Notes under the pieces: generated by a model | The model's input: the letters and a program-made list of their open reading frames with translations, nothing else | What the model was told of the DNA's origin: nothing | Database searches by the model: none | NCBI GenBank assembly: GCA_043785105.1 | Contig: JAYVXO010000250.1 | Span: forward strand, 1 to 64,000 | Direction of reading: 5' to 3' | DNA length: 64,000 nucleotides | From: Fimbriiglobus sp043785105 | GTDB lineage: Bacteria; Planctomycetota; Planctomycetia; Gemmatales; Gemmataceae | Made by a program: the position numbers and the translations under genes | Shown: piece by piece, positions 25,924-36,050 of the stretch | How positions within the stretch are numbered: position 1 is the stretch's first letter | How the letters are laid out: every line of letters starts with the position of its first letter

Positions 25924-26253
25924 GATGGTTCCGTGAAGAGGACTCGGCGGGCGAAGCGCGTGCAAATTAACCTCCCGATCGGCACCAGTCAACCGTTTCG
26001 ACCGATTTGACGCGGTCGCCTGCCGTCGGTAGTTCAGCTCTGAGGCCTTGTCGTGTTCCGGAGATGCAAATGCACGACACTCGTCGGTCAAGGACTCACG
26101 TTGCCGCTGGTCATCCGTCTGTTGGGCATCAACAAACACATGGAAAACGAAGCGGACCCTCACGCCGAACAACCAGCGTGTTGACTCGACCTGTTGTTTC
26201 CACCGGGGCAAGCCCGGTGGCTCGTGGTTCATCACGCCGAACAACCCGCTTGC
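25924..26253. other. Gap between the NHL gene and thyX
   Basis: No gene is supported. It holds a hairpin CCACCGGGGCAAGCCCGGTGG (about 26200-26220) and a 15-bp direct repeat TCACGCCGAACAACC (26161-26175 and 26228-26242). The minus-strand extension of the NHL frame into this region lacks protein character. Confidence 0.5.
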
Positions 26254-27072
26254 TCACACTTTTTTGAACGCAGTCTGAATGTCGAACGTCCCGTCCGGCA
26301 GCGGGATTTTCTGGTAGTCACCAAAGAGGTTCGGTGCCTCACGTTGAAGGATGTCGAGGATTTTGTTGGCGAGTTTGCGTATCTCCGGTTCCGCGAAAAC
26401 ACTGCCCCGTTGTTCGATGAAGTGCCGCAAGGCGCGGGCATTCCCGGTCACGGTAATTTTGGTTTCGGTGGCATTCGGTAGCACGCTTCGTGCCGCTTGG
26501 CGGGCCGTTTTACGCCGGGTGGTGCGGTCCGCATCCGGGGGCAACATCGCGGCAGCGGCGGCCTTGGGGTCAGCGAGTTTCGTGTTCAGCTTCTCCGCAA
26601 GTAACATGTAACACGCATGGGCATGATCCATCGCTTCCATCCAGATGGCGTGCAACTCCGGGTCGTTGGCGATGATGTCCGGTTCGACGTACTCCGCAAC
26701 CGACTCATCGACATAACGCTGGGAAAGCTGGGAAAAACCAAAGCCAGCCCGGTGCCGAACCAGTTCATGCGTCAGTGTTCGGCTGACTCCCGTTATCAGC
26801 AACGTCCACACCGCATGTTCAAAAACGGAACCGTGGCCCACTTCTTTAATGTGGTGCAAATACGCGGCATTCCCACCCGGACGCGGTTGGGCGAACGACA
26901 TGTAACAGACTCGTCCTGCCGTTTCCGTAACCACCTCCGCAGCGACTTCGCTATCGCTTTCCCACGTCACGGCGTGATCCGCCAAGAAGCGATCCAGTTC
27001 GGTCTCGTTGAGTTGTTGCTTGGTTAGCAAGTAAACACTGGGTTCGGTGATGATCTTCATATCGGTCTGCAT
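26254..27072 (-). CDS. thyX: FAD-dependent thymidylate synthase (ThyX)
   Basis: 272 aa (268 if the Met at 27060 is used). ThyX features: an N-terminal GHGSVFEH substrate-binding stretch (79-86), then the FAD/dUMP motif RHRAGFGFSQLSQRY (106-120) and NARALRHFIEQRGSVFAEPEIR near the C-terminus. The motif has eight residues between RHR and the second Ser (canonical RHRx7S), with another Ser at 114. It makes dTMP from dUMP using methylene-THF and FADH2. No thyA is in the window. It is a soluble homotetramer in known cases. Confidence 0.92.
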   Translation of the reverse strand: MQTDMKIITEPSVYLLTKQQLNETELDRFLADHAVTWESDSEVAAEVVTETAGRVCYMSFAQPRPGGNAAYLHHIKEVGHGSVFEHAVWTLLITGVSRTLTHELVRHRAGFGFSQLSQRYVDESVAEYVEPDIIANDPELHAIWMEAMDHAHACYMLLAEKLNTKLADPKAAAAAMLPPDADRTTRRKTARQAARSVLPNATETKITVTGNARALRHFIEQRGSVFAEPEIRKLANKILDILQREAPNLFGDYQKIPLPDGTFDIQTAFKKV

Positions 27073-27300
27073 GTTAGCCTCCCGCAGGCGGGAACAGTTG
27101 TATCGAATGGTGCGGAAATACCGTCGCCCAGCAGGGCGGTCTACGCCTTTTCACGTGGCTTGGTAAAGATGGGATATTTAGTCTGACCGGGCAATTTAAG
27201 CAGGACGGGACGAATTTTTTGAACGTCCGAGAAGGAAGTCTCATTCATTACGCATTATACTTAAATTGTTCACATCACGACCTCTCAGGATTTCCAGGCC

Positions 27301-30300
27301 ATGCGGGCCACTTCTGCCAACCACGTGCCAACTGCATCCGTTTGGTCTTTGCACCGTATGGCGGGGGGCGCTAGTTTGGTGGTTGGGTTTCTCGTGCTAC
27401 TTCAAGTCGCATCGGGGGCGCAACCGCCTGTCAAACCAGTGGACGCACCTGCAAAACCGGCTGCGATGAAATTGCCCGATGGTACCATCATCTTGTTGAC
27501 CAAAAGTCCGGATGATGTGAACCCGCCAATTGACGGAGTCTTGCTGAGTGCCCAGGAGTATCAGCTACTTGTCGAACAAGTCGAGCAGTTCAAAAAGTCG
27601 AAAGACAACCCGAAACCGCAGTCACCGAGTTCGTGCGACATCCGTGGCAAAATGATCACACGGGGTGAGCGAACGGTTGCCAACCTGCAGTTGACGTACA
27701 CCGTGCAGACGACCACCCCCCGGTGCGTTGTGTTGCTGGGCTGTCAACGAGCCTTTCCACTGAGTGCCAAGTTTGCCAACGGGAAGTTGCCGATTCTCGG
27801 AGCCACCGAAGACGGGCTGACTGTCCTGATCGAACAACCGGGCCAACACGCAATCACGGTCGAGGTGGAAACGCCGCTGACCCCGCGAAGTGCCAAAGGC
27901 GATCTGGGATTTGAAATCGGCTTACCCCGCGCCGCCATCACCACACTGGCTCTCGAAGGCCCAACTGGGATTAAGCAATTGAACATCGGCCTCCGGTCAC
28001 CGACCGATCGGCCCGGAGAAACACGGTGGAGCATGGAAGAGGTCGTATCTCTGGTTCGCAAAAAAGACGAACGCGGTTACCCACTCGGCCCGATCGACTG
28101 GCTTGAGGTCACCTGGGATTTACCATCTCGTACACCCGCGACAACGAATTCTGACTTGAAGGCAGACGCGGAGATTGCAGTGCGGGTTGAGGAATCGCAG
28201 ATCATCACCACAACCACATTCCGACTTCAGGGGTCCGCAACAGAATGGCAACTGGCCATGCCCGCAACCGCAGATGTCATGACCCAACGAGTCTCGCCGT
28301 CGGCACCACGAGAGTCACTTGTTGAACCCCCACTCACTCCACTCCTCTTTCCGCGAATTACCCGCCCGACAGATCCCGCCAAGCCGATCTGGACTTTCCG
28401 CCCCCCCGAGACAATCACAACCGAATGGCTTGTCACAGCTACAGTCCGTCAATCCCGCCCAAAACCGACTGATCCGCAACACCGTGGGCCATACCCAATT
28501 GGCCCGTTTCATGTCGTGAATGCCTCACGTCAAACGGGAGCGGTCCGAATTTATGCCCCACCCACGATCCGAATTAGTACGGACAAACCCAGCGTTGATC
28601 TCCGCCGTCTCGATCCACCGAAAGCCGAAGACGACCTCGCGGGCTTCTGGCGGTATACCACGACAAACATCGCAGGACCGAAGCCTTCGTTCGCCGCACT
28701 TTTTGAGCTATCGACTAAGACACTCCCCGGATTTATCGGCGTCCAACCGACCTACGTTTTGAAGCGCAACGATTCCGGCTGGAGAATGCAGGCCAATGTG
28801 AAAGTGACACCAGTCCGCGACGTGGTCAACGAACTGCTTGTCGAAGTTCCACTGGGTTGGCAAGCCTTTGAAGCGTCCGGTGTGGCCAATGCGGAGCTGA
28901 TCGACGAAGTTCAAACCGTGAAGGAAACAGCATCGTCTCGCCAATTGGCGATTCGTTTCGCAACACCCCAAAAAACCTCGTTTGAGTTAGTTCTCACTGC
29001 TTCACTGACAGGCTCAACAACGCAACGGCGCGAAGAGTTGGTGTTACTTCGATTTCCGAACGCCCAGGAACAATCCGCCCGCATCACCGCAACCGTGCCG
29101 GATGGTTTTGAAATCGCCGGGTCTGCTGTCTTGAGCGACGGAAGTAACCTGGTCTTAACACCAGACACGAAGGCACCGACCGGGTTGAAGACGAATAGCA
29201 TCCAAAGTGTAAGCGTTCAATCTGCGAAAAGCCTGTCACGAGTCGATCTGACTTGGCAACGGTATCGTCCGGCCCTGCAAGCCGAGATCCGAGCTGACGT
29301 GGACCTGCAAGACAACCAGGCCGTGGTGACGCAAACAATGAAGTTTCGGACGACCGAAGGCGATACGAGACCGATCACATTCACAGGTCTCGCCGTTGGC
29401 TTGCGATTGACTTCCAACAACTCCGTTCAGTTGGAACAACTCGATCGAGACCGATGGCAGATTCGTCACAGCAATGAGTTGAGCAAAGACTTTGCGATGA
29501 GTTTCAAATACTCGATCCCGTTGCCAGGACGGAAACCAAACCTTGGTCCTGCTCGCATTACGCTGGGTTTACTGTGGCCAGATACCGCGACCAAAACCGA
29601 AACCACCGTTCGGATCTGGGGAGCCGGTTTGAGTCGTCGGATCGTTCAATTTGACGGACCGTGGCGCGAACTCCCCCCGGAAGCGAATCCCGAACGAGAC
29701 ACCTGGCCGTGGCTGACGCTATTCGGAACCGATGGCAAGCTACCACTCAGTCTCGAACTCGCCGAAAGTGATGCGGTACTTCCGGGTGCCATGATCGACC
29801 GAACGCTGACGCAAGTTTGGCTGAGTGGTGATGGCACGAGTGTTGTTCGGAGCCGATTTCTGATAAGCCGGTGGGCACCGACTGGCATCGAGTTGGAACT
29901 ACCGATCAATGTCACTCCCGAGATCAGTATTGATGGCCGCAAATACGACACCGCCACACTCGCGCCGTCACTTCATGCTGAACTGACCGAGAGTCGTGTT
30001 GTTCGGATTCCGTTGCCCGAAGCCAAACCGGGCCGAACCGTCTTGATGTTGGATGTAAGGTATCCGCTTTCGAGTACCAGCAGTCAACGACGAGGTGTGC
30101 AAATTGTACCTCCTCGTCTGGTGTCTGCCGTCTTTCGATCGCCGGCCCGGTGGCAATTTCATTTACCGGGGGATCGCGTCCCCCTCAGCTTCAACCGCGA
30201 TTTCATGATCGATCAACGGTGGGCCTGGCACCAAGTCGCATTCAGCCCGATAGCAGGTGCGAACTCTACAGACCTAGAGCAATGGCTGAACGAAGGCGTC

Positions 30301-30819
30301 GAGATCGAATCGTCTCCCGCAGAGATGCTAGCACTGAGTTCGACCTCTCACGACACGCTAACCGGGCGTCAATCAAACCTTGCGGATGTCCAACTGGTTT
30401 TGTTGCCCCGGATGGGTTGGGTCGCAAGTTGTTCTGTTCTCACAGTCGTAGTCGGACTTTTCATCTCCCGACTTCGACCCGTGGTCGTCGGTTTTGTGCT
30501 CACGATACTCGGCGTGATGTTGGGAATTGCCGTGGGAGTCTATCCCCAACCGACTGGCAATCTGATTGCGGCCATGCAACCGGGACTTTGTGTTCTGGCA
30601 CTCCTGCTCCTGTTGATCAGTTTGGTTCGTGGCTATTACCAGCGCCGGGTGAAGCACTTGCCTGGGTTCACTCGCAACCCTGGCGAATCGGTCTTAGAGG
30701 GGACTGTTAGCCATGTCCCACTCTCGGGATTGGACAACCGAAAATCCTCTCCTCCTTCAAACCAGGTGATTTTAGACGGCCCTGAGAGCCGTCCACTCCA
30801 CTCGACAACAGGGAGTTAA
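27301..30819 (+). CDS. Giant secreted/membrane protein of unknown function, first of a pair
   Basis: 1172 aa. An N-terminal hydrophobic segment (MAGGASLVVGFLVLLQVASG, about 20-39) acts as signal peptide or anchor; ATG 27358 is an alternative start. A short motif LPDGTIILL...VLLSAQEYQLLVEQVEQF follows, then about 950 residues of predicted beta strands with no catalytic motif. Two or three transmembrane helices lie at about 1040-1113, followed by a short basic/Ser-rich tail. The bulk is thus expected outside the cytoplasm. It ends 6 bp before the next giant gene, so co-transcription is likely. I do not recognise the family. The general architecture resembles the partner's two halves. Confidence 0.8.
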   Translation: MRATSANHVPTASVWSLHRMAGGASLVVGFLVLLQVASGAQPPVKPVDAPAKPAAMKLPDGTIILLTKSPDDVNPPIDGVLLSAQEYQLLVEQVEQFKKSKDNPKPQSPSSCDIRGKMITRGERTVANLQLTYTVQTTTPRCVVLLGCQRAFPLSAKFANGKLPILGATEDGLTVLIEQPGQHAITVEVETPLTPRSAKGDLGFEIGLPRAAITTLALEGPTGIKQLNIGLRSPTDRPGETRWSMEEVVSLVRKKDERGYPLGPIDWLEVTWDLPSRTPATTNSDLKADAEIAVRVEESQIITTTTFRLQGSATEWQLAMPATADVMTQRVSPSAPRESLVEPPLTPLLFPRITRPTDPAKPIWTFRPPETITTEWLVTATVRQSRPKPTDPQHRGPYPIGPFHVVNASRQTGAVRIYAPPTIRISTDKPSVDLRRLDPPKAEDDLAGFWRYTTTNIAGPKPSFAALFELSTKTLPGFIGVQPTYVLKRNDSGWRMQANVKVTPVRDVVNELLVEVPLGWQAFEASGVANAELIDEVQTVKETASSRQLAIRFATPQKTSFELVLTASLTGSTTQRREELVLLRFPNAQEQSARITATVPDGFEIAGSAVLSDGSNLVLTPDTKAPTGLKTNSIQSVSVQSAKSLSRVDLTWQRYRPALQAEIRADVDLQDNQAVVTQTMKFRTTEGDTRPITFTGLAVGLRLTSNNSVQLEQLDRDRWQIRHSNELSKDFAMSFKYSIPLPGRKPNLGPARITLGLLWPDTATKTETTVRIWGAGLSRRIVQFDGPWRELPPEANPERDTWPWLTLFGTDGKLPLSLELAESDAVLPGAMIDRTLTQVWLSGDGTSVVRSRFLISRWAPTGIELELPINVTPEISIDGRKYDTATLAPSLHAELTESRVVRIPLPEAKPGRTVLMLDVRYPLSSTSSQRRGVQIVPPRLVSAVFRSPARWQFHLPGDRVPLSFNRDFMIDQRWAWHQVAFSPIAGANSTDLEQWLNEGVEIESSPAEMLALSSTSHDTLTGRQSNLADVQLVLLPRMGWVASCSVLTVVVGLFISRLRPVVVGFVLTILGVMLGIAVGVYPQPTGNLIAAMQPGLCVLALLLLLISLVRGYYQRRVKHLPGFTRNPGESVLEGTVSHVPLSGLDNRKSSPPSNQVILDGPESRPLHSTTGS

Positions 30820-30825
30820 GCGACC

Positions 30826-33800
30826 ATGCTAAACCGCTACTGGCTCACCCTCGTGGTCGGGCTGATCGGATTTGCCCTCCCACTTTGCGCAGACGAGCGA
30901 ATCCCGATTGCCCCGGCTGGGATCACGGGTGCCGCAATACACGCCCCTGCTATTTTCACTGCACGACCGTCACGCGATCCCTTCCCGATTCACCGTGTCT
31001 ATGTCCCCCAAGATCGGCTTGCCGCCGCGATCAAGCAACTTCAACCGGGGCCGGTTGTTCGTCTCTCTCACCGAGAGTTTGAAGCCCGCGTCCAAGCCGC
31101 AACCCAGACTGTAACGGCTCCAGCACCACGTCTACTGGAAGCCCGATACCGGGCCATTTACTCGGCAGAAGGATTGAAGGGAGTCGCGGATTGGCGATTG
31201 CATGCTGGTGCGGCGGGCCAACTTTTTACGGTGGAGCCGTTGAAGGTCGCAGTGAACCTCACGCACTCGTCTGGCGTCTTGTTCACAACAAAAAACGAGA
31301 CGCCGACTCTCTACCTCGTGAAGGCCGGTGACAACGCGGTGTCATTCGACTGGTCGGCACGCGGGATCGAAGAACCAACAATTGATCGCTTTGAATTAGC
31401 ATTTCCACCTTGCCCGATCGCAACACTCGAACTCGATCTCCCGACGGATCGGACGCCCAGCCTATCTGGGGCCAATCACTTATTGACTGGACCTTTGCCA
31501 GGAACGCAACCCAATCGACAAGTCTGGCAGATCTCCTTTGGCGGTCAGTCGCGTCTCGATCTCGCCATCCGCAAGCCGAAACAGGCGAATGAGCCACGCC
31601 CTCTCCTACGAGTGAATCGCAAGACCGAGTTCAAACTCACTCCGAATGTCGTCAATGCCGCATTCGAGTTATCTCTCGATCCAGCTCGAACATTTCCGCA
31701 GGAAGCGGTCATTGAGTGTGACCCACGATTGCGAATCTCGTCCGTGACCGGGTCTGGCCCTGTTACCTGGCGAGCCGAGCCGGAGACTCCAGGTCAGCCG
31801 TCTCGGCTCCGCGTGTCGCACCAGGAATCCAACTTAAATCGGATCACGGTGAATGGGTTTTGTGCGTTACCACGAGACACGGAATCGGGTTGGGCGGCAC
31901 CCATCGTGCGCGTGAACGTGGCATTTGTTGGCACAGATACCATCACCGTCATTTGCAATCCCGAATTGAAATGGCTCGGTGCAGACCCAGGTGATTACCG
32001 GGTTATCAACGCCTATGAGGAGCAAGGTTACCATGTGATGTACACCGGAAGCCTGCTACCCAATAGTAATGGGCAAGAACGTCGTCCGGTGCGGATCCGA
32101 GTTCAAACAGTAGGAACTGAGTATACAAGCACTGAAGAAATCCTCTGGGAAATCAGTTCCAAACCTAAACTCTCGGCCAAGTTGAATGTGAACGTAACTC
32201 ACGGCCCACTGCTTCAGTTACCCGTCACGTTACCTCCCAACTTCGTCCTCATGTCGGCTACCACGACACCTCAAGACCTGGGGCTGGCTTGGACTGTTTC
32301 ACCGAGCAATCCGAACACGATCCTGTTTGAACCTGCACGCCCAGTTGGGACAGGACAAACACTTGAACTGAACCTGGAATTGCAAGACCAGACTGAACAG
32401 CGTTTGCCGATGCGACGCACCTTCGACTTCCCTGTGCTTCAACTACCAGGTGTCCAGGAACGCGATGGTGTACTCACCATCCACCTCGCTCCGGGACTGC
32501 AAGCATGGGCATCCGTCAACCTCACGCCAAGCAGCGAGGATGCGAAGCGACTTCGGTTTCCCTATCGAACAGAACTACCTCGTAGTACCTTGTCCGTCTC
32601 GGCTGACTCCGCCATTGGGTCCGATCTCAAACCCGAACCGATACCTAGCGCGATCCTTGTGAAACCTCCGATCGGTCAGATTACGGCACAGAATGCCAGT
32701 GAATGGCAATTCTCCAAGTTCGATCTCCTAACTCATCTCGAATCGAATGGACGACAAAGTGTCATCCTTGTGGGAAGAATTCTTCGGGCAGGAGATCGAA
32801 CTTTGTCGGTGACGCTACCCGCTTCAGCGGAGTTACAAGGCATCCAATTTGCGGGACGCGCCGTTGACCACGCGGAATTGCGATCTGGTGATGATAGCGA
32901 TGGACCTAGCTTTTCTGTGCCACTGCCAGCGATTCCACCAGATGGGTTACCGATTGAACTGCAGTATCAATTGCCTAACCTTGGTCGTTCGATTTGGCCT
33001 GTCCAGGTGACTTCGATCATGTCTCCCAAATTGCCAGGTGACCCCGAAATTGTCTCACGCTGGACGATGACACCAGAATACCGCTGCTGGCCTCGGTTCG
33101 ATTCTCCTACGGAACCTGTTGACATCGAGATCTCGCCGCTCATTGCAATACCGACATCGGTGTTACTCAGCGTCGGTTTGGTCTTGGCCGTTATCGTAGC
33201 AGGTGTCGGTTCCTACCTCGTATTGCATCGTGGTCATCGTCGATGGCGCTGGCTATTTTTTCTGTGCATCGGCGTAATCGGAGTCGCATTGTGGCCGTTG
33301 CCACAAGGATGGGAGGTTTTGTTGCGACCTGGGGTTGTGGTAGGCATGGTGGTTATCACAGTTTTGCTGGTATCTCGTTCCCAGACGAACAACGACGAGG
33401 TTCGACCTCCGCCCGTCTCGACTTCTCGTGGGAGTAGTTCGCGGCCACGAACCTTTTCGGCTGTAGGTGTGATGCTGGGGTGGGTCGTCTTCGGGTTCGA
33501 TAGCCCGGTCAACATCGCCCAAGCGCCGGAACCTGTCACAGTCCTACTCACCCCTGGGGACGCCAATAACTTAAATGTCGTTGTCGCCCAAAACATAATC
33601 GACCAGCTCGACACATTGGCACGTTCCACAGTTCCAGGCGTTGTAATGACAGAGGCAGAATACGATGTGACTTGTGAGAAGGGCAAAGCACGTATCTCCG
33701 CGAAGTTCAACCTCGTCTGCTATCGCAGCGGTGAGCACCGCTTCGTTCTCCCGTTAGGTGGGATACGGCTGGAAGCGTTGGAGTTGGACGGTCAACCCGC

Positions 33801-35973
33801 CTTCGCCGATGGGACAAAACCAGATCAGTACACGATCACTATCAGCAACCCCGGTTCGTACATTCTGGCTGCCCGATTCGTTGTACCCATTCTGATCGCC
33901 GGCGTGGACCGTGAAGTGAAGTTCACGATCCCGGATCATGTGTCGTCTCGTGTTCAACTTCTTGCGATGAGTGGTACGAGTCTGCTCGATTGTCCAACAC
34001 GGCACGGTACCCAATCCGTGACAACTCAAGGCGACCGCCTCCGGTTACAGGTAGACCACGGCGCTGGACGCTCGCTGGTTTTGCGATGGCGTGAAGGATC
34101 TCCCACGAGCGAGAAGGCAACGGTGATTGTCTCCGAGGCCAACATCTGGGATCTAGCAGAAAGCGAAATGACGCTGAATTCTGCGTTTCAGTACAGCGTC
34201 GAGGGACGAGGTGTCTCTCAAGTCGCATTCGAGATACCTCCTGGTTTAGAAGTGGGCAAGCCGATCGTTCGTGGTGGCGACGGCCAATCGAATCTACCAA
34301 GTGGACCAGGATTACGAGATTGGAAACTCATCCCCCAAGCAAACGGTTCGCAGCTACTAGAGATCGAATTCCAAACCGTGTACACAGGTCGTTTCACGGT
34401 CCTGTTAAAACTGATACCACGTCAAGGGGCGAGTGTACGCCCCGTTTTACGAATGCCACATGCCATCCAGGTCTCGCAGTCGGACGCCTATTCGGTGATC
34501 CGATTGCGTGGGCTGACGGTGGAGAGTTTGGAGCGAAATCACGCGATTGATTTCTCAAATGACGAAGTCTTGCGTCGATTCGGAATGTTTCCCGAACTCG
34601 CTCTGGATCGTAATTCGCTGGATCGTGTTTTTCAGCGGACTGGTCCCTTACCCGAACTCCGACCCGTTTTGCGGCTAACTGAAGAGAGCAGTTCGACTGT
34701 GGTCGATGGACTTTGGGCAGTCGGAAATCGTGCCGATTTCGAGGAGCAAATCCGGTTCACTCGCTCCGCAACTGTTCCGTTCTTTGAATTTGACTGGCCG
34801 ACAACTGCGACGATCGTTGACCTCCGGGCGCCGGGTCTGTTGAATTGGTCCCGTGTCGGCAATCACGTCCAGGTCTGGTTTCGCACGCCGACACGAGACG
34901 CCAGTATCCGGTGGACAGGATCGTTGGCCAATTATACTCCCAGTTCCAAACAGCCAACCGAGGTCAAAGAGGTCGAACTCCCGATGCCAACCGGCCTGCC
35001 ACCGAACGCTGTTCAGACACTGCGATCGCGTCCGGTATCGGGTTGGACGGTCCAGTCACAGCCAGTCAAAGGGGTTGTGCAAAAGTCCAATCCCCTGAGC
35101 GTTGAAGAATCGTTTACTGTCGAGTCCAGCGCCGGTACGCCGAAGTTCCTTGTTGGGTCACTACGAGACATCTTAGACCCCAAGATACTCGAAATCGTGG
35201 ATCGAGTAGGTGACACGGCTCGCTATCGCAGCGTGATAACTGTGTTAGTCCCTCCAGGTCCAGCAACTCAGTTCAAGGTACATCTGGCCGGGACGACGAT
35301 GCCGACGATGCCAGAGGTTCAAGGCATCCAAAATGCTGTGATCTTCGCATTCGATACTCGCGCCGAATCCCAGACTTGGATAATCCGCGTACCTCCAATT
35401 CAGACTGCAAGTTCACTCACTATCATCTGGACCGTAAACAAAATTCCATTTGGGACGTTGCCGGAACCTCGCATCATTTGGAATGGTGTCCCACGCGAGT
35501 GGTCCGATCGGACGCTAACACTTGACCCCAGCCTGACGGTCACGAACGGACCCACTGGTTGGGAAGCGAGCCGAATCAGGTCTACGAATAGCTGGGCCAC
35601 TCGCGCTATGGGCAAATGGACTGTAGCGCCGGTGACGGTCCAACCTCCTATCCCCCAACAGGCGAGTAAAGTCGATCGACCAGCCACCTCGCCACCAACT
35701 TTGGTACCATCCGAACCTAGTAGTCTTGGGGTAACTCCGGCAACCATCATCACTGCCAGTGGTTGGCTCGCGGGGTTGGCGTTGCTGGTCTGGTTCTCAA
35801 ACCGCTCGTGGTTCATGTGGCCGGAGCGACTGGTCGGGTGCAGTATTCTGGCTGTTGTGATCGTAGGGGTCACGACATTCGTGGGGGTCTTGTTTTGCGG
35901 TGCCGGGATGGTTGGAATTGGGGTTCGGCTCTACCACGTCGTGCAACGATTTTCTCAAGTCATCCTGCGATAG
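30826..35973 (+). CDS. Giant multi-membrane-segment protein of unknown function, second of a pair
   Basis: 1715 aa. A signal peptide (MLNRYWLTLVVGLIGFALPL) starts the first half. After about 740 beta-rich residues come three transmembrane helices (about 769-850), then a second signal-anchor-like segment (about 877-897) that begins a second beta-rich half. That half contains AEYDVTCEKGKARISAKFNL, SGEHRFVLPLGG, RLEALELDG and VDREVKFTIP. It ends in a further membrane region (about 1640-1705). The layout 'signal, beta module, membrane helices' occurs twice here and once in the upstream gene. No enzyme motif is seen. It may form a cell-envelope structure; this is inference only. Confidence 0.8.
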   Translation: MLNRYWLTLVVGLIGFALPLCADERIPIAPAGITGAAIHAPAIFTARPSRDPFPIHRVYVPQDRLAAAIKQLQPGPVVRLSHREFEARVQAATQTVTAPAPRLLEARYRAIYSAEGLKGVADWRLHAGAAGQLFTVEPLKVAVNLTHSSGVLFTTKNETPTLYLVKAGDNAVSFDWSARGIEEPTIDRFELAFPPCPIATLELDLPTDRTPSLSGANHLLTGPLPGTQPNRQVWQISFGGQSRLDLAIRKPKQANEPRPLLRVNRKTEFKLTPNVVNAAFELSLDPARTFPQEAVIECDPRLRISSVTGSGPVTWRAEPETPGQPSRLRVSHQESNLNRITVNGFCALPRDTESGWAAPIVRVNVAFVGTDTITVICNPELKWLGADPGDYRVINAYEEQGYHVMYTGSLLPNSNGQERRPVRIRVQTVGTEYTSTEEILWEISSKPKLSAKLNVNVTHGPLLQLPVTLPPNFVLMSATTTPQDLGLAWTVSPSNPNTILFEPARPVGTGQTLELNLELQDQTEQRLPMRRTFDFPVLQLPGVQERDGVLTIHLAPGLQAWASVNLTPSSEDAKRLRFPYRTELPRSTLSVSADSAIGSDLKPEPIPSAILVKPPIGQITAQNASEWQFSKFDLLTHLESNGRQSVILVGRILRAGDRTLSVTLPASAELQGIQFAGRAVDHAELRSGDDSDGPSFSVPLPAIPPDGLPIELQYQLPNLGRSIWPVQVTSIMSPKLPGDPEIVSRWTMTPEYRCWPRFDSPTEPVDIEISPLIAIPTSVLLSVGLVLAVIVAGVGSYLVLHRGHRRWRWLFFLCIGVIGVALWPLPQGWEVLLRPGVVVGMVVITVLLVSRSQTNNDEVRPPPVSTSRGSSSRPRTFSAVGVMLGWVVFGFDSPVNIAQAPEPVTVLLTPGDANNLNVVVAQNIIDQLDTLARSTVPGVVMTEAEYDVTCEKGKARISAKFNLVCYRSGEHRFVLPLGGIRLEALELDGQPAFADGTKPDQYTITISNPGSYILAARFVVPILIAGVDREVKFTIPDHVSSRVQLLAMSGTSLLDCPTRHGTQSVTTQGDRLRLQVDHGAGRSLVLRWREGSPTSEKATVIVSEANIWDLAESEMTLNSAFQYSVEGRGVSQVAFEIPPGLEVGKPIVRGGDGQSNLPSGPGLRDWKLIPQANGSQLLEIEFQTVYTGRFTVLLKLIPRQGASVRPVLRMPHAIQVSQSDAYSVIRLRGLTVESLERNHAIDFSNDEVLRRFGMFPELALDRNSLDRVFQRTGPLPELRPVLRLTEESSSTVVDGLWAVGNRADFEEQIRFTRSATVPFFEFDWPTTATIVDLRAPGLLNWSRVGNHVQVWFRTPTRDASIRWTGSLANYTPSSKQPTEVKEVELPMPTGLPPNAVQTLRSRPVSGWTVQSQPVKGVVQKSNPLSVEESFTVESSAGTPKFLVGSLRDILDPKILEIVDRVGDTARYRSVITVLVPPGPATQFKVHLAGTTMPTMPEVQGIQNAVIFAFDTRAESQTWIIRVPPIQTASSLTIIWTVNKIPFGTLPEPRIIWNGVPREWSDRTLTLDPSLTVTNGPTGWEASRIRSTNSWATRAMGKWTVAPVTVQPPIPQQASKVDRPATSPPTLVPSEPSSLGVTPATIITASGWLAGLALLVWFSNRSWFMWPERLVGCSILAVVIVGVTTFVGVLFCGAGMVGIGVRLYHVVQRFSQVILR

Positions 35974-36050
35974 CAGGTCACGCGAAAGGTATTCGATAAA
36001 ATCCCCGAGTTGAACGCTCCTCCCGTTTCTTACTCAATAAAGGATGTCGC

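Noticed and set aside
27219..27261. Promoter upstream of the giant gene pair (TTGAAC ... TATACT)
   Set aside because: The boxes are 31 bp apart, too far for a standard sigma-70 promoter; TATACT alone is not enough.
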